Source: a virus
Strand: one strand, 5' to 3'
Length of the DNA: 38,831 bases
IMG/VR virus record: IMGVR_UViG_3300034682_000435
Span: 1-38,831 of that record
Shown here: in pieces, positions 1 through 9,098 of the stretch
Layout of the letters: every line of letters starts with the position of its first letter
How positions within the stretch are numbered: position 1 is the first letter of the stretch
Notes under the pieces: generated by a model
What the model was told of the DNA's origin: nothing
The model's database searches: none
Seen by the model: the letters and a program-made list of their open reading frames with translations, nothing else
Position numbers and translations under genes: made by a program

Positions 1-1842
1 GAGCAAAACCCGCAGTCACAGCTGAAACTTCTTGTCCAACGCGGTAAGGAGCAAGGCTATCTGACCTATGCCGAGGTCAATGACCATCTGCCGGAAGATA
101 TCGTCGATTCAGATCAGATCGAAGACATCATCCAAATGATCAATGACATGGGCATTCAGGTGATGGAAGAAGCACCGGATGCCGATGATCTGTTGCTGGC
201 TGAAACCTCCAACAATACCGACGAAGATGCGGAAGAAGCTGCCGCACAGGTACTGTCCAGCGTTGAATCTGAAATCGGGCGTACCACTGACCCGGTCCGC
301 ATGTACATGCGTGAAATGGGTACCGTTGAACTGTTGACCCGCGAAGGCGAAATTGACATCGCAAAACGCATCGAAGACGGGATCAACCAGGTTCAGTGTT
401 CTGTTGCCGAATACCCTGAAGCGATCACCTATCTGCTGGAGCAGTACGATCGCGTTGAAGCGGAAGAAGCGCGCCTGTCTGACCTGATCACCGGGTTTGT
501 TGACCCGAACGCGGAAGAAGATCTGGCGCCTACCGCGACTCACGTTGGTTCCGAACTGTCTCAGGAAGAGATGGATGACGACGAAGACGAAGATGAGGAA
601 GAAGACGACGACAGCGCGGACGATGACAACAGCATCGACCCGGAACTGGCGCGTGAGAAGTTTGCCGAGCTGCGTACCCAGTACGAAGTCACGCGTGACA
701 CCATCAAAGCGAAAGGCCGCAGCCATGCCGCCGCGCAGGAAGAGATCCTGAAACTGTCTGAAGTATTCAAACAGTTCCGCCTGGTGCCAAAACAGTTCGA
801 CTACCTGGTAAACAGCATGCGCGTGATGATGGATCGCGTACGCACCCAGGAACGCATCATCATGAAGCTGTGCGTTGAGCAGTGCAAAATGCCGAAGAAG
901 AACTTCATCACCCTCTTCACCGGCAACGAAACCAGCGAAACCTGGTTCAACGCCGCTATCGCGATGAACAAGCCATGGTCTGAAAAACTGCACGACGTGA
1001 AGGACGATGTCTATCGTGGTCTGCAGAAGCTGCATCAGATTGAAGAAGAGACCGGCCTGACCATCGAGCAGGTCAAGGACATCAACCGTCGTATGTCTAT
1101 CGGTGAAGCGAAAGCCCGCCGTGCGAAGAAAGAGATGGTTGAGGCGAACTTGCGTCTGGTTATCTCTATCGCCAAGAAATACACCAACCGTGGCCTGCAG
1201 TTCCTGGATCTGATCCAGGAAGGCAACATCGGTCTGATGAAAGCGGTAGATAAGTTCGAATACCGTCGTGGTTACAAGTTCTCCACCTACGCTACCTGGT
1301 GGATCCGTCAGGCTATCACACGCTCTATCGCGGATCAGGCGCGCACCATCCGTATTCCGGTGCATATGATTGAGACCATCAACAAGCTCAACCGTATCTC
1401 CCGCCAGATGCTGCAGGAGATGGGCCGTGAGCCAACGCCGGAAGAGCTGGCTGAGCGCATGCTGATGCCGGAAGACAAGATCCGTAAAGTGCTGAAGATC
1501 GCCAAAGAGCCAATCTCCATGGAAACACCAATTGGTGATGATGAAGATTCGCATCTTGGTGATTTCATCGAGGACACCACCCTCGAGCTGCCGCTGGACT
1601 CTGCCACCACCGAGAGCCTGCGCGCTGCGACGCACGACGTTCTGGCCGGCCTGACCGCCCGTGAAGCAAAAGTGCTGCGTATGCGTTTCGGTATCGACAT
1701 GAACACCGACCACACGCTGGAAGAAGTGGGTAAACAGTTCGACGTGACCCGCGAACGTATCCGTCAGATCGAAGCGAAGGCGCTGCGTAAGCTGCGTCAT
1801 CCAAGCCGCTCTGAAGTGCTGCGTAGCTTCCTGGACGACTAA
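1..1842 (+). CDS. rpoD: RNA polymerase sigma-70 factor RpoD (first codon outside window)
   Basis: This is the primary sigma factor, which directs RNA polymerase to housekeeping promoters. The window begins at codon 2 (E-Q-N-P-Q...), so only the initiator codon is missing; frame 1 stays open to the stop at 1842. All sigma-70 regions are visible. They are region 1.1 at the N-terminus, region 1.2 ([16 protein letters not shown]), the acidic non-conserved insert (a run of D/E around residues 188-205), region 2 ([20 protein letters not shown] and [14 protein letters not shown]), region 3 and region 4 with its helix-turn-helix ([20 protein letters not shown]). It ends FLDD like E. coli RpoD and has essentially the full family length (about 613 aa). 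A strong terminator follows directly. Confidence 0.98.
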   Translation, partial: EQNPQSQLKLLVQRGKEQGYLTYAEVNDHLPEDIVDSDQIEDIIQMINDMGIQVMEEAPDADDLLLAETSNNTDEDAEEAAAQVLSSVESEIGRTTDPVRMYMREMGTVELLTREGEIDIAKRIEDGINQVQCSVAEYPEAITYLLEQYDRVEAEEARLSDLITGFVDPNAEEDLAPTATHVGSELSQEEMDDDEDEDEEEDDDSADDDNSIDPELAREKFAELRTQYEVTRDTIKAKGRSHAAAQEEILKLSEVFKQFRLVPKQFDYLVNSMRVMMDRVRTQERIIMKLCVEQCKMPKKNFITLFTGNETSETWFNAAIAMNKPWSEKLHDVKDDVYRGLQKLHQIEEETGLTIEQVKDINRRMSIGEAKARRAKKEMVEANLRLVISIAKKYTNRGLQFLDLIQEGNIGLMKAVDKFEYRRGYKFSTYATWWIRQAITRSIADQARTIRIPVHMIETINKLNRISRQMLQEMGREPTPEELAERMLMPEDKIRKVLKIAKEPISMETPIGDDEDSHLGDFIEDTTLELPLDSATTESLRAATHDVLAGLTAREAKVLRMRFGIDMNTDHTLEEVGKQFDVTRERIRQIEAKALRKLRHPSRSEVLRSFLDD

Positions 1843-1857
1843 CTTGTCCTGACAGTG

Positions 1858-1889
1858 AAAAAGCTCCCAATCGGGAGCTTTTTTTTTGT
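1858..1889 (+). terminator. rho-independent terminator of rpoD
   Basis: A 7-bp GC-rich stem (AGCTCCC 1862-1868 paired with GGGAGCT 1873-1879, 4-nt loop) is followed by a run of nine T. It lies 20 bases past the rpoD stop. Confidence 0.93.
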
Positions 1890-2368
1890 TTATTACTTCT
1901 TCCTGTGGGCTGTGGGATCCCAGTAATTTATAAGCAAAAGCAATAACGTTGTTTCAGAGCGAATGCAGGCTTTCAGCGATGCTCTGATCCGGCTGTAAAT
2001 CGCTGAGGCGTTTTCTGCAGGCCGGGGCGAGGCGCATGGATGCGCCGAGAGGGCGGGCTTTACAGGGACGTTACCTCCGCCCGTCCCCGATAAGCCGGAA
2101 GGAATAAGCCGAGGGCACCGCGAAGCGGCGATTTACCGCCGGGAGCCCGGGTCGCCAGGGTGGTGGCGCCTGAGCCACCCTGGCACGTTCACAGGTCATG
2201 TCGTGACAGAGTAGCAAGGAACATAAAGTGAACGGAATGATCACCACAGCCGTATATTCCCCTCACCCTAACCCTCTCCCCGGAGGGGCGAGGGAACTGT
2301 TCCGTGCTGCTATAACGTTGTGGGGATCCCTTAGTCATGTGAGGTGAGGGCATCAGGCCGCAGAGTCC
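1890..2368. repeat. rpoD-mug spacer with GC-rich palindromic intergenic repeats
   Basis: No gene is visible in these about 480 bases. The stretch from about 2040 is rich in dyads. A perfect 10-bp inverted repeat GCCAGGGTGG (2154-2163) / CCACCCTGGC (2175-2184) has an 11-base loop. A second, 10-bp stem with one mismatch, CCCTCTCCCC (2272-2281) / GGGGCGAGGG (2285-2294), resembles the CCCTCACCC...GAGGG palindromes found many times between genes of enteric bacteria. The whole 2040-2300 block looks like an interspersed, possibly transcribed, structured repeat. That it is repeated elsewhere in the genome is inference from memory of similar spacers. Confidence 0.5.
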
Positions 2369-2875
2369 CTAAAGCCCTCGCACCATTAGCGCCTCATCCA
2401 GCTCCCGATACGCCTCCACCAGCTTATCCAGCGTTGCCCTGTTAAGCCCGCTTGGATTCGGCAGCACCCACACCTGCGTCGCGCCGATGGTAATGCTCTG
2501 CTTACCCCATTTAGCGCCGCGCTGACTGAACGCCTGCTCGTAGGCCTGCTTGCCGAGGATCGCCAGCGCTGCGGGCTGATAGTCCTCGATCTTTTTGACC
2601 AACTCCCGTCCGCCGCTGCGGAGCTCATGCAGGTTGACCTCGCTCGCCTGCACCGTCGGGCGCTCAACAAGCATAGTAATGCCGCAGCGCGTATCCAGCA
2701 GGTGCTGTTCCTCTTCGGGCCTGAGTAATCTATCGGTAAACCCGGCCTGGTGGATCACTTTCCAGAAGCGATTGCCCGGATGGGCGAAGTGAAAGCCGGT
2801 GTGCGCCGAGGACTTACCCGGGTTGATTCCGCAGAACACCACCCGCAGGCCAGGGGCCAGAATATCGTTGATCAT
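2369..2875 (-). CDS. mug: G/U (G/T) mismatch-specific DNA glycosylase Mug
   Basis: Removes uracil, ethenocytosine and, weakly, thymine opposite guanine, starting base-excision repair. The 168-aa length equals E. coli Mug. The active-site motif GINPG is at residues 16-20, with Asn18, which in the family positions the water nucleophile. The second motif, NPSGLN, lies near residues 139-144 and forms the minor-groove wedge. The start at 2875 has a good ribosome binding site (GGGAG, 5 bases upstream). Gene order rpoD-mug-ileX is as in E. coli, which supports the assignment and shows this is core chromosome. Confidence 0.96.
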   Translation of the reverse strand: MINDILAPGLRVVFCGINPGKSSAHTGFHFAHPGNRFWKVIHQAGFTDRLLRPEEEQHLLDTRCGITMLVERPTVQASEVNLHELRSGGRELVKKIEDYQPAALAILGKQAYEQAFSQRGAKWGKQSITIGATQVWVLPNPSGLNRATLDKLVEAYRELDEALMVRGL

Positions 2876-2984
2876 TTTTACTCCCGATCAATCCATCGTA
2901 AGGGAAGTATAAAGGATTGATTATGCATTGTTTATAAAAACAGCAGGCAGGTGTGAATGGCTGGATTGCTGTAGAGAGTTACTT

Positions 2985-2990
2985 TATAAT
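2985..2990 (+). promoter_or_regulatory. probable -10 box of the ileX promoter
   Basis: A consensus TATAAT lies 10 bases before the tRNA 5' end, followed by a C/G-rich discriminator. No convincing -35 hexamer sits at 16-18 bp spacing (TTGCTG at 2966 is too close). Confidence 0.5.
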
Positions 2991-3000
2991 TCACCGCCAC

Positions 3001-3076
3001 GGCCCCTTAGCTCAGTGGTTAGAGCAGGCGACTCATAATCGCTTGGTCGCTGGTTCAAGTCCAGCAGGGGCCACCA
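3001..3076 (+). tRNA. ileX: tRNA-Ile2 (anticodon CAU, expected to be modified to lysidine)
   Basis: A complete 76-nt cloverleaf with encoded CCA. The acceptor arms GGCCCCT and AGGGGCC pair, the anticodon loop is CTCATAA, and the T loop is TTCAAGT. The sequence matches my memory of E. coli ileX, a CAU tRNA whose C34 is converted to lysidine by TilS so that it reads AUA. It lies in the conserved rpoD-mug-ileX order. Its 3' half is the prophage integration target and is duplicated at 32937-32987. Confidence 0.95.
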
Positions 3077-3080
3077 AATT
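3030..3080. other. attL of prophage 1 (51-bp direct repeat in ileX 3' half)
   Basis: Bases 3030-3080 (GACTCATAATCG ... CCACCAAATT) recur without mismatch at 32937-32987. The repeat starts in the anticodon stem and runs just past the CCA end, so the tRNA is kept whole after integration. The sequences diverge at both ends of the repeat. Confidence 0.93.
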
Positions 3081-3102
3081 TTAGCTTTAGAATCATATAA
3101 TT

Positions 3103-3129
3103 AAGCCACTCTAGCGAGTGGCTTTTTTG
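3103..3129 (+). terminator. rho-independent terminator after ileX
   Basis: Stem AGCCACTC (3104-3111) / GAGTGGCT (3116-3123) with a 4-base loop, followed by T6. A close relative with a different stem follows attR at 33011-33040. Confidence 0.9.
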
Positions 3130-3145
3130 TTTATGGTTTCATCGT

Positions 3146-3179
3146 TGGCAGCAAAATGGCAGCAGGAAATAAGCTGCCA
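3146..3179. promoter_or_regulatory. integrase arm-type binding repeats, left arm of prophage 1
   Basis: TGGCAGCA occurs at 3146-3153 and again at 3157-3164 (11-bp period), with an inverted GCTGCCA at 3173-3179. The same 19-mer TGGCAGCAAAATGGCAGCA is found next to the other end of the prophage at 32825-32843. P2-family integrases bind paired direct repeats on both arms of attP, so these are probable arm sites; function is inferred. Confidence 0.7.
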
Positions 3180-3184
3180 CCAAT

Positions 3185-3208
3185 AAAAAACCCGCCGAAG
3201 CGGGTTAG
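3185..3208 (-). terminator. terminator of the late tail operon / ogr
   Basis: On the minus strand a stem AACCCGC-TTCG-GCGGGTT is followed by T-rich sequence (AAAAAA on the plus strand). It lies just below the ogr stop. Confidence 0.88.
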
Positions 3209-3212
3209 TTTG

Positions 3213-3431
3213 TCAAAAATTCATGTGCCCCTGACCACCGTTTAAAGGGTGCGGAGGCACATGATCGACCTGTCCGGGTGTTACGATAAAGCGCACTACG
3301 GTTTCATGAGTAACAAAAGTGGTTCCACAGTTAATGTTTTGGCACTGGCAATAACGCTCTTTCGTATTATCTGATACACGAAAGCTACTGCGAGTATGTG
3401 CCGCGTGTCCGCATTTCGGACAATTCATCAT
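3213..3431 (-). CDS. ogr: Ogr/Delta-family zinc-finger activator of late transcription
   Basis: A 72-aa activator of P2-family late promoters, acting through the alpha subunit of RNA polymerase. The four metal ligands C4, C7, C30 and C35 form the CX2C-X22-CX4C pattern of the Ogr family. I chose the ATG at 3431, which has GGGGAG 8 bases upstream; the longer reading to 3467 adds 12 unlikely residues. It is the last gene before attL, the usual position of ogr. Candidate binding sites (TGT-N12-ACA) occur ahead of FI, V and O/P in this prophage. Confidence 0.93.
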   Translation of the reverse strand: MMNCPKCGHAAHTRSSFRVSDNTKERYCQCQNINCGTTFVTHETVVRFIVTPGQVDHVPPHPLNGGQGHMNF

Positions 3432-3500
3432 ATCCGTTTCTCCCCAAGTCATTACCCGCAATCCCACAATGATACACGAACATCCATTTTGTGAACATTA

Positions 3501-4601
3501 TCATTCCATTTCTAAATCATCTATCTTTACCTCAAGCTCCAGAGTCGTAGTGAAACCATTATCTGCACTGACACTATGCGTCAGCGTGGTAATGGTCCAT
3601 TCGGCATCATCAATGGGCTGTTTAAAGCCGCTCACCTTCACCGGCATTTCGGTATATAGATCAGCCCTTCCCTCTGCGAGCTGCAGGGAGAATGTTGCAA
3701 CCCCGCGCTGCAGGCGCTCCCACTGCATCTTTGCCGCTCGCTCTGCATTGCTGCGGTTTGCATAAGTTCTGTTGAGTACCAGCACGTTTTCATCCGTTCC
3801 AACGAGGTAATCCCCCTGTTTTGCTTCCGGCTCCTTTGCCGCAGTGGTTTTCTTTCGACGGCGCTTAACCTTTGCCGTCTCTTTTTTCTTTGGCTCACGG
3901 GTATGGAGCCAGCTGGCGATTACCCCCGTATAGGCATCGCGATCAGCCAGGGTAAAACGATGACCATCACCGGCCTGGCGGGTTATGGTGATAACCGGCA
4001 GCGGCTTACCGCTTGCCGTTCTGCCCTGCCCCTGACGGATAAACAAGAGATTGCCGTCCTTAACGGAGGCTATCGCCCCATACTGCCGCGCCAGCTTCAT
4101 CAAAAAGCTGGCGTCGCTTTCATTAGTCTGGTCAAGATGATCGACAGGCTTGTCCAACAGGTCCTTTCCCAGCGCCATCTTTAATTTATGCCTGCCCGCG
4201 ATTTCCTTCACGACTTCGCCCACCGTTGTCTGGTGCCAGGACTTTTCACGCCGCGTATTAAGGGATTCACGGAAATCTGCACTACGCGCGCGAATTGTGA
4301 GACGGTCAGGCGCGCCGCTATGCTCAATCTCATCGACAGTAAAGGCCCCTTTCGGAAAAAGCGGCTGACCTTTCCACCCCAGCGCAAACTGAATTATGGC
4401 CCCCCGACGCGGCAGAACGATTTGCCCGTCCGAGTCGTCCAGTTCCAGATCAAGCTGGTCCGCTTCAAAGCCCCGGTTATCCGTCAGCGTCAGACTCATC
4501 AGGCGCGCATCCAGCACGGTAGTCACATCTTTACCTTCAATGGTGATGCTGAAACCGGGGGTTTTGCTGTTCAGGTTCAGGAGATCAGAGCTGAAATTCA
4601 C
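3501..4601 (-). CDS. D: late control/tail protein gpD (tail hub)
   Basis: A 366-aa homologue of P2 gpD, the tail hub protein connecting tube and spike (VgrG/gp27-like fold). Recognisable features are the N-terminal domain (GFSITIEGKDVTTVLDARLM and LELDDSDG), a Lys/Arg-rich linker around residues 240-260, and the C-terminal segment DLYTEMPVKVSGFKQPID. It overlaps gpU by 4 bases (ATGA-type coupling) and is transcribed with F, E, T and U. Confidence 0.93.
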   Translation of the reverse strand: MNFSSDLLNLNSKTPGFSITIEGKDVTTVLDARLMSLTLTDNRGFEADQLDLELDDSDGQIVLPRRGAIIQFALGWKGQPLFPKGAFTVDEIEHSGAPDRLTIRARSADFRESLNTRREKSWHQTTVGEVVKEIAGRHKLKMALGKDLLDKPVDHLDQTNESDASFLMKLARQYGAIASVKDGNLLFIRQGQGRTASGKPLPVITITRQAGDGHRFTLADRDAYTGVIASWLHTREPKKKETAKVKRRRKKTTAAKEPEAKQGDYLVGTDENVLVLNRTYANRSNAERAAKMQWERLQRGVATFSLQLAEGRADLYTEMPVKVSGFKQPIDDAEWTITTLTHSVSADNGFTTTLELEVKIDDLEME

Positions 4602-5083
4602 TGCAGTAACCCCCCAACCGTATTTTTCATACTGCCTATCGCAGAGGTGGCGGAGTCCTGCAAATTACTGAGCTGATCGCTGAGGCTGCCAAACATATCA
4701 GACAGCGATTCATCCACCCTTTTCAGGCTCAGCGAAAATTCGATGCGCCGGGGCATACCGCTCTCAAAAAATTCTGTTTTTGTCTGGCTCAGACTCTCGA
4801 TCACAAACATGCCGTAAATCGTCCCGCTCCCCTCAATCAGAGGCCAGGCTTTCCCCAGCTCCGCCATCTGCTCCAGCGCCAGCAAAGACAGCCTGCCGCC
4901 GGTTATCTCCGGCAGCAGGACGCCGGACAGAGTAAGCGAATCGTTATCCGGCCCAAGAAACTGCGTTGACGGGCGCCGGTTAACCCGGCTGTTTGCTGCG
5001 TGCCGCCAGCTGCGCTGATACTGCAGCTCCTGATAGGGCGCGGTTCGCAGCATGAATACGTACAACCCCAGCACCATCATCAT
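4598..5083 (-). CDS. U: tail terminator/completion protein gpU
   Basis: A 161-aa protein very like P2 gpU (about 159 aa): N-terminus MMMVLGLYVFMLRTAPYQEL, then RRPSTQFLGPDNDSLTLSG and IEGSGTIYGMFVIESLSQTKTEF. It is needed for completing the contractile tail. The start shares its base with the gpT stop at 5083, consistent with translational coupling. Confidence 0.94.
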   Translation of the reverse strand: MMMVLGLYVFMLRTAPYQELQYQRSWRHAANSRVNRRPSTQFLGPDNDSLTLSGVLLPEITGGRLSLLALEQMAELGKAWPLIEGSGTIYGMFVIESLSQTKTEFFESGMPRRIEFSLSLKRVDESLSDMFGSLSDQLSNLQDSATSAIGSMKNTVGGLLQ

Positions 5084-8000
5084 TATTCGTAACCCCCTCG
5101 ATCACTGAAATTACTGCGTGTTTTTGCCCTGGCCCTGCGCTCACGCTCATCAAGCTGCCGGGCCACCTCGCGGGCGATATCCTGCGCGCTTTGCCCTGGC
5201 TGGGCGACAATATGAATTGGCGCGCTTATCTCGTACTTAATTACCTGCGGCTGTCTCTCTTCCTTCGGCGACGGCGCCGGTTGCGTCCTGACAGGCACAC
5301 TGTACGGATGAAGTGGTGCGGCTTCTGCCGGGGCAGCCGCCAGGCCCATTACCCCAGCGACCACGGAAGCGAACACCTTCTGGCGCATAGCCATCGGGTC
5401 AGCCCTGTTATCCGTGATTTCCGCAAGGGCCGGTGCTGGCATGACAGCTGCAGCGATATCAGCCAGCTCCGCAGCACGATCCCGACCGGGACGATTTACC
5501 GGGGCGTTAACAATCTCAGGCGGCAGCATCAACCTGCTTTCAGGCCGTTTCTCCGGGCTGGCTGTTACATCACGAACCGGGCTTACCGTTGCCGCCAGTT
5601 TCACCAGCTCAGTAGTACGATTGATTACCGGAAGATTTGCCGGACCGTTCACACTATCAGGCGGCAGAACTACCGCGCGTTCAGGATATTGTTTAGCGCT
5701 GGCCGGTTCCGTCCGGGAAGGATTGAGCGTTGCCGCCACCCTCGCCAGATCAGCAGTCCGTTTCCTGCCGGTGACATTGGCGGGCCCGTTTACGATCTCT
5801 GGGCCATTCTCACCCACGATGCCGAACTGGCCGCGCGGAATGGTACCGCCGCTATCGTACATGCCAGCAAAACCCATCGGCGGGAATCCGCCAGGCGGCA
5901 GCACCACTTTACCGTCTGTGTTTACCGTGGCTGGTTGCTGCCGCGTGACCTGCTCAGGAAGCTTCGCTTTGGCCGCTTCCTTGCTGACAATGCCAAGTTT
6001 TTCAAGCAGCCAGGACACGCCCGATTTAAGCGAATCCAGCGGGTGCATGACCATGTTCAGCCCTGCCGCCAGCGCCTCCCCAAACTGCCGCCCCATCGAC
6101 GCCGCGCTTTGCAGCTCTGCAGAGGTGGATTTAACCGGCGTCAGCAGATCAGTAAACCAGCCCCACAATGCCTGGACCTTGTCACCTATCCACTGAAAAA
6201 CAGGCTGCAGTGGCTCAAACGCCGCACTGATAGGCGCAGCTGCAGCTTTGAATCCTTCAACCACTCCGCCTAAAAATGCGCTTATCGGCTGCCAGTATTT
6301 CCAGACAACCAGCGCCACGCCAGCCAGCGCCGCCACAACCAGCCCTATAGGGCTAAGCAACACCCCAAGCACACTACCCACTCCCATCAGAGCTGTGCGC
6401 AAAAGCGCAAATGGTGACATGACCAACCACCTGATAACGCCTCCCGCCCCCCTAACAGAAGTAACTAGCGGTGCTAACGCAGCGCTTGCCAGCCCTCTGA
6501 TTTTCGTACCAAGCTGACGGATAGCTTCACCAGGATTACGAAATGAGGACACCAGGCTTTCGCCCGCCTGCTGGGCATGTTCTTTGACTTTATCCAGCAC
6601 CCCGTCTCGGAACGCATCCAGGATACCGTCACCGTCACCCTCATCTTCCCCACCGCCGCTGAGCGCCTCACGAATACGACTAATCCAGCTAACTGTCTCA
6701 CTCGCTTCATTTCCCGAAAACAGCCCAAACAGCTTTTTCAGTGCATCACCGGACTGGAATAAACCGGGTGTGAATGATTTGAATGCCTGGCTCAATCGGC
6801 CCAGCAGTGGACCGAACCGCCCCAGGCCAGTGATGGCTAGCGATTTCATCCCAAAACGCAATAATGCCAGCGGCCCCAGAACAGCAGCCATGGCAATAGC
6901 TAATGTCCCAAGCGCCAACGTCACTGAGGCGACCACAGCGGCAATCTTCATCAAAGTGCCCGCCAGCTGCGGGTTAGTCTCAACCCATCGACGCAGTGCC
7001 CCGGTCACGCTTTTGACGTAACCCATGATATCCATCAGCGGCTGGCGCAGCGTTTCACCCAGGCTACTGAAAGCGTTCTGCGCGCCCGTTTTAACAAGCA
7101 ACCACTGCGCGGAAAGTGAATCCTTATTGATATCGGATTCTTTCTGCATGGAGCCGTTAGCCTCAGTGCCTGAGGTGAGTTTCAGCTGGCGCTGCAGCTC
7201 CGGCAGGTTGTTTGCAAGCTTCGCCGCATCGTCGCCAAACTCCTTACCAAATATCATCGTCATGGCGGACAGGCGTTTATCCTGCGGCAGCTTGTTGACC
7301 TTCTCCAGCACGCGCTGAATGGTCCCCATTGCGTCCTTTGTCATCTGCTTTTCAATCTCTTCTGGATTGAGTTTCAGCAGATCCATACCTTCCATGAACC
7401 GCTTGCTCTGCATGGTCGCAATCGACAGTTCGCGCACCATCGCATTTGATGCGCTGGCGGCAATTTCAGGCGCGGCACCCAGAGACAGGAAGGTGGAACC
7501 CAGCGCGGCCGCCTTTCGGAAATCAAGCCGGTCGGCCACCCCCCCCATGCGCTGCAGCACATTGATGATATCGCCGCCCTTAGACATGGCGTTATCGTCC
7601 AGGTAGTTCAGGGCATCGCCCAGCTGTTCAATATTACGGGTCGGCACTTTATAGAGCTGCGCGATTTTCCCCAGCCCCTCCGCCAGCTCATCAGCGGGCA
7701 GCTCGAATGCCGTTGCGGCCTTTGCTGCAGTGGATGCAAAGGCCAGCAGGTCACGCTTCTGGTCTTCGTAAGAATCGTTCTGGTTTGTCACGCCCATGCG
7801 GGCGCCACCTTCAACCAGCGCGGCATAGTCGATGGCGCCATTCTCCATCGGCAGCTGTTCACTGGCGGCCTTGATGGCATCCTGCATGTCATAAAACTGT
7901 TTTGTGCGGTTGCCGTTGTCGTCCCGCAGCCCGTTAACCTGCTTTGCCACGCCTTTCATCGCATCTTCCATGCTGGCATAGCTTTTAACGGCAGCCATCA

Positions 8001-8616
8001 CCGGCGCGCCCATCGCCAGCCCGGCGGCAGTAGTCGTTGCTCCGGCGCCCGCAATACGATCCCGCACCTCAAGGCGCCGCGAATACTGATCGCGGACGGC
8101 GTTCATACGGGCCTGCTGCTCGCCCAGGCGTTTAAGGGATTTCTGCTGTCGGTCCAGCGCCTGCCGGGTTTCGTCGGCATTCTGCCGCAGCTCCCGCTGT
8201 GCACTGCTCAGCTTTTTGGTGTCCAGCCCGGCCTCATTGAGCGCAAGACGCTGACGCTGCACCGACTGACGCAGGCCGTTATATTTGCTCTGCAGCTCGT
8301 TAACGCGGTTTTTTGCCTGCTCAAGCAAACGAGCCTGCGCCGCCGTCGGGCGGTTAGTGGCCGAGAACTGCGTGGCAAGTTTCGCCGCTTCTTCGCGTGC
8401 GGCTTTAAGACTGTTGCCGGTGACGGCCAGCTGCGCGCTTGCCTTGCGGAAACCGTCAATGCGGCCCGCCTGGGCGTCAAGTTCTTTTAATCTTGCGCGG
8501 CTTTGCTGAATGGCGGTAGCCAGCTCTTTAGAGCTGGCCTGCGCTGATCTGAATGGGCGGGTGAGCTTATCAACCGCATTTAGAATTACCTGCAAACGCA
8601 GGTTAGTGTCACTCAT
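5083..8616 (-). CDS. T: tail tape-measure protein gpT
   Basis: A 1177-aa protein, the largest in the prophage, that sets tail length and is injected with the DNA. The N-terminal about 190 residues are coiled-coil-like (Gln/Arg/Ala-rich). A TP901-type tape-measure domain follows (about residues 200-520), with hydrophobic segments near residues 560-590 and 740-780 (LLSPIGLVVAALAGVALVVW). The C-terminal about 250 residues hold three imperfect repeats of about 47 aa (VNGPAN...R...L...AA...LPP). It starts at 8616, overlapping the end of E+E' at 8609. Confidence 0.93.
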   Translation of the reverse strand: MSDTNLRLQVILNAVDKLTRPFRSAQASSKELATAIQQSRARLKELDAQAGRIDGFRKASAQLAVTGNSLKAAREEAAKLATQFSATNRPTAAQARLLEQAKNRVNELQSKYNGLRQSVQRQRLALNEAGLDTKKLSSAQRELRQNADETRQALDRQQKSLKRLGEQQARMNAVRDQYSRRLEVRDRIAGAGATTTAAGLAMGAPVMAAVKSYASMEDAMKGVAKQVNGLRDDNGNRTKQFYDMQDAIKAASEQLPMENGAIDYAALVEGGARMGVTNQNDSYEDQKRDLLAFASTAAKAATAFELPADELAEGLGKIAQLYKVPTRNIEQLGDALNYLDDNAMSKGGDIINVLQRMGGVADRLDFRKAAALGSTFLSLGAAPEIAASASNAMVRELSIATMQSKRFMEGMDLLKLNPEEIEKQMTKDAMGTIQRVLEKVNKLPQDKRLSAMTMIFGKEFGDDAAKLANNLPELQRQLKLTSGTEANGSMQKESDINKDSLSAQWLLVKTGAQNAFSSLGETLRQPLMDIMGYVKSVTGALRRWVETNPQLAGTLMKIAAVVASVTLALGTLAIAMAAVLGPLALLRFGMKSLAITGLGRFGPLLGRLSQAFKSFTPGLFQSGDALKKLFGLFSGNEASETVSWISRIREALSGGGEDEGDGDGILDAFRDGVLDKVKEHAQQAGESLVSSFRNPGEAIRQLGTKIRGLASAALAPLVTSVRGAGGVIRWLVMSPFALLRTALMGVGSVLGVLLSPIGLVVAALAGVALVVWKYWQPISAFLGGVVEGFKAAAAPISAAFEPLQPVFQWIGDKVQALWGWFTDLLTPVKSTSAELQSAASMGRQFGEALAAGLNMVMHPLDSLKSGVSWLLEKLGIVSKEAAKAKLPEQVTRQQPATVNTDGKVVLPPGGFPPMGFAGMYDSGGTIPRGQFGIVGENGPEIVNGPANVTGRKRTADLARVAATLNPSRTEPASAKQYPERAVVLPPDSVNGPANLPVINRTTELVKLAATVSPVRDVTASPEKRPESRLMLPPEIVNAPVNRPGRDRAAELADIAAAVMPAPALAEITDNRADPMAMRQKVFASVVAGVMGLAAAPAEAAPLHPYSVPVRTQPAPSPKEERQPQVIKYEISAPIHIVAQPGQSAQDIAREVARQLDERERRARAKTRSNFSDRGGYE

Positions 8617-9045
8617 CGCTGGCCCCGCTTCTCTGAATCGCTTTATGCCGCCACTCCAGCACTTCGGTCAGCGGCATAACGTCAGTGACGGACGGCGGCC
8701 AGTGAAAAATGGTGGCGATATCAGCCACCAGGTCTTCTACCGTCAGGCTGTCGGCAAACCGGCAAGCACCGATTTCTTCAACAAAAAAGTGACCACCTCA
8801 ACCGACAGTGCGGTGAGATCGGCGGGGTCCATTTCAGCCATTTCCTGAGCGGTCAGCGCGGGCGTGGAGATGCGGGGAATAATCGTCATCATCGCGCCTA
8901 CGTCCATATCCATGATCGCCTGCAGACGGGTGCCACGCAGCGCGCCGGACTGCGGCTTGCGCAGCACAATTTCGGCAATTTCGGTTTTACCGCGTTTGAT
9001 CGGGGTGTCCAGCTGTACGGTTTTTTCAGTCTGTTGTTCGCTCAT
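8609..9045 (-). CDS. E': gpE+E' frameshift fusion tail chaperone
   Basis: Reading 88 codons of E to the slippery T-TTT-TTG at 8782-8788 and slipping -1 continues as VEEIGACRFADSLTVEDLVADI... for 57 codons to TGA at 8609-8611, giving about 145 aa. P2 makes an E+E' protein of about this size from the same T6G heptamer. The extension ends inside the start of gpT. It has no separate start codon of its own in good context. Confidence 0.87.
8743..9045 (-). CDS. E: tail protein gpE (tail chaperone, zero-frame product)
   Basis: A 100-aa product. I chose the ATG at 9045, which has AGGA 7 bases upstream; the ATG at 9051 is too close to that site. Like its P2 counterpart it ends soon after a slippery T6G (8782-8788), where about one in several ribosomes should shift to -1 to make E+E'. 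Tail chaperones of this type bind the tape-measure protein during tail assembly. Confidence 0.9.
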   Translation of the reverse strand: MSEQQTEKTVQLDTPIKRGKTEIAEIVLRKPQSGALRGTRLQAIMDMDVGAMMTIIPRISTPALTAQEMAEMDPADLTALSVEVVTFLLKKSVLAGLPTA

Positions 9046-9098
9046 TGTCATTTCCTGTTAATAAGGTACTGGCGCGGCTGCCCGCGCCTTTAAGTAGA

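Noticed and set aside
109-1800. Long minus-strand open frame opposite rpoD (563 codons)
   Set aside because: Antisense shadow of a highly conserved gene with biased codon use; no ribosome site and no domain.
5414-6196. 260- and 360-codon plus-strand frames opposite gpT
   Set aside because: Shadows of the repeat-rich tape-measure gene; Ser/Arg-rich without domains.
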